Source of the DNA: CAYSHJ01 sp964589725
GTDB lineage: Bacteria > Planctomycetota > Planctomycetia > Planctomycetales > Planctomycetaceae
Direction: 5' to 3'
DNA: 15,501 nucleotides
NCBI GenBank assembly: GCA_964589725.1
Contig: CAZPUJ010000381.1
Span: 1 to 15,501, forward strand
Positions within the stretch are counted from its first letter, which is position 1. Each line of letters opens with the position of its first letter. The notes beneath the pieces are model-generated. The model was not told where the DNA came from. It ran no database searches and saw nothing but the letters and a program-made list of their open reading frames with translations. This document shows, piece after piece, positions 13,042-15,501 of this stretch. The position numbers were made by a program, and so were the translations under genes.

Positions 13042-14394
13042 TCAAATCAACTCACGGATTGGTGACGCACCGTCCGGCAACAGGTACTGCGGGCGGCCGG
13101 ACTGATCGACGTACTGCGTGTGCGGGTCGATTCCAAGCACATGGAAGATCGTTGACATCAGATGCTTCGGTTGAATCGGCTGAGACTTGGGGACTTCAGC
13201 CTTGGGCGATGATTCACCGACGACCTGTCCCATCTTCAAGCCGCCGCCGGCCAACGCCAAGGTACACAACGGTCCCCAATGATCGCGTCCGTTGTGGCCG
13301 TTGATTCGCGGCGTGCGACCGAATTCGCCGGTGATCACCAGCAAAATCTTTTCGCTCAGCCCACGCAGGGCGAGGTCTTCCAGGAAGACGGACACGGCAT
13401 GGTCCATCGGCGGGCAGGCCTGCTCCAACTGCCGGCCGATCGACAGGTCCACCGGTCGAGCGGGGTCGCCATGCATGTCCCAGCCTTGTGGGGAATTGGC
13501 ATAATTCAGCGTGACGAAACCGCAGCCCGCTTCGCACAGCCGACGGGCGAGCAACAGTTGGTCGCCGAAGCCGGTCCCGGCCAGGTTGTATTTGTCGCGC
13601 AGCCGCGGGTCTTCACGAGTCAGGTCAAAGGCTTCTTTGGCTCGGCTGAGAATCAGGCTGAACGCTTGCCCTTTGAATTTGTCTGTCCCGTCGAGCTGGC
13701 CGTTTCGGTCGACCGCGCGTTCGAGGCGATCAACCTTCGTGAGCAGTGAACGGCGATCCCCCAGCCGTGTCATGTCGATATTGATGTTCATGTTACTGCG
13801 GGCTTCGCCACCCACGTCGAACGGGGCATACGGCGCTCCCAGCCAACTCGGTCCGTCGGCGTACAATCCAGCCAAGCGAACAAATGTCGGAACACCGGTC
13901 GCCGCGTTCGTGGCACCTCGCACCCGAGACGTGATCGCACCGAACGACGGCTTGATCGGTCCGATGCCGGCGTCCGCGGCGGGATGATCGGTGCCCGTCA
14001 TCACGAAATGCGTGCCGCCGCCGTGGCCGGAGTTGCCGTGTGCGAACGACCGCACGAAGGCCATGCGATCCGCCACCTGCGCCATTTTCGGGAACAGCCC
14101 GCCAATTTCGACACCGGGCAACGTCGTGGAGACCGAACCAACCATGCTCCGAAACTCGGAAGGGGCCTCCATCTTCGGGTCAAATGTCTCGATATGTGTG
14201 GCTCCACCGCCGAGCCAAATCCAGACGACCGAAGTGTCCTTGACGGATTTCCCCTCGGCAGCGGCCGCCGCTCGCTGCCGCAATAGGTTTGGCAGTCCGA
14301 AACCGGTCATCCCCAGCGCCCCGATTTTCAGAAACTCCCGGCGGTTGGTTCCTTCGCACGTCCCAGCGAGTGGCTTACCCAAAAGGTTCAGCAT
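13042..14394 (-). CDS. DUF1501 family protein (twin-arginine exported, sulfatase-like fold)
   Basis: A 450-residue protein. The start at 14394 has AAGGA eight bases upstream; the open frame back to 14484 is not needed. The N-terminus carries a Tat-type signal (NRREFLKIGALGMTGFG, residues 17-33). Family hallmarks are in order: VVWIWLGGGATHIETFDPK, the region around FPKMAQVADRMAFVRSFAHG, GHGGGTHFVMTG, GWDMHG, ITGEFGRTPRINGHNGRDHW (the conserved DUF1501 block), then PKHLMSTIFHVLGIDPHTQY and a terminal PDGASPIRELI. The length is normal and nothing is missing. The catalytic function of DUF1501 proteins is not established; the fold is related to the alkaline phosphatase/sulfatase group. In planctomycetes these genes usually follow a DUF1549/DUF1553 cytochrome gene. 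None is adjacent here; upstream is a gap and then ilvN on the other strand. Confidence 0.94.
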   Translation of the reverse strand: MLNLLGKPLAGTCEGTNRREFLKIGALGMTGFGLPNLLRQRAAAAAEGKSVKDTSVVWIWLGGGATHIETFDPKMEAPSEFRSMVGSVSTTLPGVEIGGLFPKMAQVADRMAFVRSFAHGNSGHGGGTHFVMTGTDHPAADAGIGPIKPSFGAITSRVRGATNAATGVPTFVRLAGLYADGPSWLGAPYAPFDVGGEARSNMNINIDMTRLGDRRSLLTKVDRLERAVDRNGQLDGTDKFKGQAFSLILSRAKEAFDLTREDPRLRDKYNLAGTGFGDQLLLARRLCEAGCGFVTLNYANSPQGWDMHGDPARPVDLSIGRQLEQACPPMDHAVSVFLEDLALRGLSEKILLVITGEFGRTPRINGHNGRDHWGPLCTLALAGGGLKMGQVVGESSPKAEVPKSQPIQPKHLMSTIFHVLGIDPHTQYVDQSGRPQYLLPDGASPIRELI

Positions 14395-14620
14395 GACCGT
14401 GATCCTTGGTGAGTGAGGTGGGGAGGAATTGGTGGGCTGCGCGGCGTGTTTCGCAGTGCGGACGGGTGATGCGTCCTGATCCATTCAACCATATTCAGTC
14501 AATGACGATACCCCCATCATCGAAGAACCGTCAAGCCACGCATCAGAGAAAACTGATATCTTCACGGCGGTCAGCCAATTCGTTGACGCTGGGTTGTCAC
14601 TTTGTGCGTCGCTGCGGATT

Positions 14621-14646
14621 GACCGCCTCACCCGGCGTGGGCGGTC
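14621..14646. repeat. 7-bp inverted repeat in the ilvN upstream region
   Basis: GACCGCC (14621-14627) and GGCGGTC (14640-14646) are perfect inverted copies with a 12-base G/C-rich loop. No T-tract follows. It lies upstream of the ilvN promoter candidate and could be a dispersed repeat or a binding site. Confidence 0.4.
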
Positions 14647-14746
14647 CGCTCGGCGAGTGGGTGTGATGGTCCCCGACCTGCACGCCGCCGAAACGTCGGC
14701 ATCTCAACCGACCCGATTGGCATCGAGCCGCCGTCCTTCTGGAGCG

Positions 14747-14775
14747 TTGTGAATCGGTCGGTGCAACTTTAGACT
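14747..14775 (+). promoter_or_regulatory. Predicted promoter of ilvN
   Basis: TTGTGA (14747-14752) is followed after exactly 17 bases by TAGACT (14770-14775), each four of six to the sigma70 consensus. It lies about 95 bases before the start codon. The match is weak and there are no supporting elements. Confidence 0.3.
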
Positions 14776-14868
14776 GCCTGCCCTTTCTGACGAACTGCAT
14801 TTCGCCGATGGCTGTTTGGCGGCCGTCGGAATCTGCGGTTTGGGCTATTTCCGAAAGTGACTGACGCC

Positions 14869-15375
14869 ATGAAACATGTTCTCTCGGCGCTGGTGATGAA
14901 CCAACCCGGGGTATTGGCGCACGTTTCCGGAATGCTGGCGGCGCGGGCCTTCAATATCGAAAGCCTCGCCGTGGGCGAGACGGAGAATCCGGAATACTCG
15001 CGGATCACATTCGTCGTCTCAGGCGACGACCGCGTGCTGGATCAAGTTCGCAAGCAGCTTGAGAAGATCATCAACGTCGTCGGGGTCATCGACTTCTCGG
15101 ACCAGAGGTACGTCGAACGCGACCTGATGCTGATGAAGGTCAACTCCGCTGGCGGCAACCGCGCCGAGATCAAGGAACTTGTCGAGATTTTCCGTGGCCG
15201 GATCGTGGATGTCAGTGCGAACCACGTGATGGTCGAAATCGCCGGCCAGGAAGGAAAGCTGGAAGCGTTCATCGAGTTGATGCGGCCGTTTGGCATTCTC
15301 GAGATGGTCCGCACCGGCCGTATCGCCTTACAGCGAGACCACGAAGTCACACCGAATGAGTCAACTCAGATTTGA
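14869..15375 (+). CDS. ilvN: Acetolactate synthase small (regulatory) subunit
   Basis: A 168-residue cytoplasmic regulatory subunit that binds acetolactate synthase large subunit, raising its activity and giving valine feedback inhibition in valine/isoleucine synthesis. The N-terminal ACT domain is clear (HVLSALVMNQPGVLAHVSGM, then FNIESLAVGETENPEYSRIT, FVVSGDD, QLEKIINVVGVIDFS). The second half (ERDLMLMKV, RAEIKELVEIFRGRIVDVSA, EGKLEAFIELMRPFGILEMV, RTGRIAL) is the small-subunit C-terminal domain. The length is normal. I chose the ATG at 14869, which gives the usual family start (MKHVLSALV). An in-frame GTG at 14857 would add four residues; neither has a strong ribosome binding site. ilvC follows after 60 bases. 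The large-subunit gene ilvB is not adjacent upstream. Confidence 0.95.
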   Translation: MKHVLSALVMNQPGVLAHVSGMLAARAFNIESLAVGETENPEYSRITFVVSGDDRVLDQVRKQLEKIINVVGVIDFSDQRYVERDLMLMKVNSAGGNRAEIKELVEIFRGRIVDVSANHVMVEIAGQEGKLEAFIELMRPFGILEMVRTGRIALQRDHEVTPNESTQI

Positions 15376-15388
15376 AATCTCAAATCTG
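15367..15388 (+). promoter_or_regulatory. AT-rich hairpin across the ilvN stop codon
   Basis: CAGATTTGA (15367-15375) and TCAAATCTG (15380-15388) form a perfect 9-bp stem with the loop AATC. The left arm includes the ilvN TGA stop. It is followed by AAATCTTT. It may tune transcription or stability between ilvN and ilvC, or be a dispersed repeat of the GAAATCTCAAATCTG type. Confidence 0.55.
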
Positions 15389-15435
15389 AAATCTTTCCCA
15401 CCACAACCTCCTGACTACGGACAACTCACGAAACC

Positions 15436-15501
15436 ATGCCCGTCAAAATCTACTACGACGCCGATGCCGATCTCTCTTTGCTTAAGAACAAGACCATCGC
15501 C
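15436..15501 (+). CDS. ilvC: Ketol-acid reductoisomerase (3' truncated by window end)
   Basis: Only the first 22 codons are visible: MPVKIYYDADADLSLLKNKT followed by IA. This is the characteristic start of ketol-acid reductoisomerase, where the -IYYDxDADLSLL- stretch precedes the NADPH-binding Rossmann domain. The enzyme converts acetolactate to dihydroxyisovalerate (and the isoleucine counterpart) after acetolactate synthase, which fits the ilvN gene 60 bases upstream on the same strand. No strong ribosome binding site is seen ahead of the ATG. The remainder lies beyond the window. Confidence 0.9.
   Translation, partial: MPVKIYYDADADLSLLKNKTIA

Larger units (their letters stand above)
14395..14868. 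other. Divergent intergenic region between the DUF1501 gene and ilvN
   Basis: About 470 bases without a credible gene. It must hold both divergent promoters. I can point to one candidate for ilvN and one G/C hairpin. Small open frames in it have no start signals. No tRNA or T-box leader was recognised, although a leader-based control of ilv genes would be possible in this space. Confidence 0.6.

Noticed and set aside
1..15501. CRISPR array, tRNA/rRNA genes or a complete insertion sequence
   Set aside because: No regularly spaced repeats, no tRNA-like cloverleaf or rRNA consensus and no transposase were seen in reading either strand. Small or divergent RNAs could be missed without a covariance search.

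Overview
The window looks like chromosomal DNA of a planctomycete (Planctomycetota, probably order Planctomycetales). It is GC-rich. It carries a DUF1501 protein with a twin-arginine signal, a large multidomain Ser/Thr kinase, an acidic/Arg-rich low-complexity protein of planctomycete type, an MFS transporter with a long periplasmic insertion, and remains of a TolB-like protein and a TIR/NB-ARC/TPR protein. These assignments come from reading the translations; no database search was possible.

Layout, left to right. (1) 2-2830, plus: the 3' part of a fusion of Ser/Thr kinase, SRPBCC-like domain, DUF5939-like domain and degenerate class III cyclase. It is open at the left edge. (2) 2831-3432: a gene-free stretch with direct repeats, REP-like hairpins and a probable minus-strand gene relic. 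(3) 3433-5868, minus: a decayed locus. A C-terminal gene remnant overlaps by ATGA with a signal peptide/TolB-like start. That start is joined in frame to a TIR domain, which runs directly into an NB-ARC region lacking its P-loop, then one TPR-like segment. Two in-frame TAG codons (4579-4581 and 4000-4002) break the frame, and a 69-bp palindromic element sits inside it without shifting it. (4) 5889-7994, plus: the low-complexity acidic/Arg-rich protein. (5) 8124-14394, minus: an MFS transporter with a structured leader and terminator-like hairpin, a small double zinc-ribbon protein, a secreted trypsin-like protease, a c-type cytochrome lipoprotein and a DUF1501 protein. (6) 14869-15501, plus: ilvN and the first 22 codons of ilvC.

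How the genes relate. ilvN and ilvC form a branched-chain amino acid biosynthesis unit; no ilvB is in view. The cytochrome lipoprotein and the protease are adjacent on one strand, 67 bp apart, and may be co-transcribed. The other genes look like independent units.

The points most worth a second look are the kinase fused to a probable pseudo-cyclase, the layered decay of the TIR/STAND locus with its in-frame palindromic element, and the intrinsic-terminator-like hairpin between a predicted promoter and the MFS start codon. I saw no rRNA, tRNA, CRISPR array, complete insertion sequence or intact defence system.
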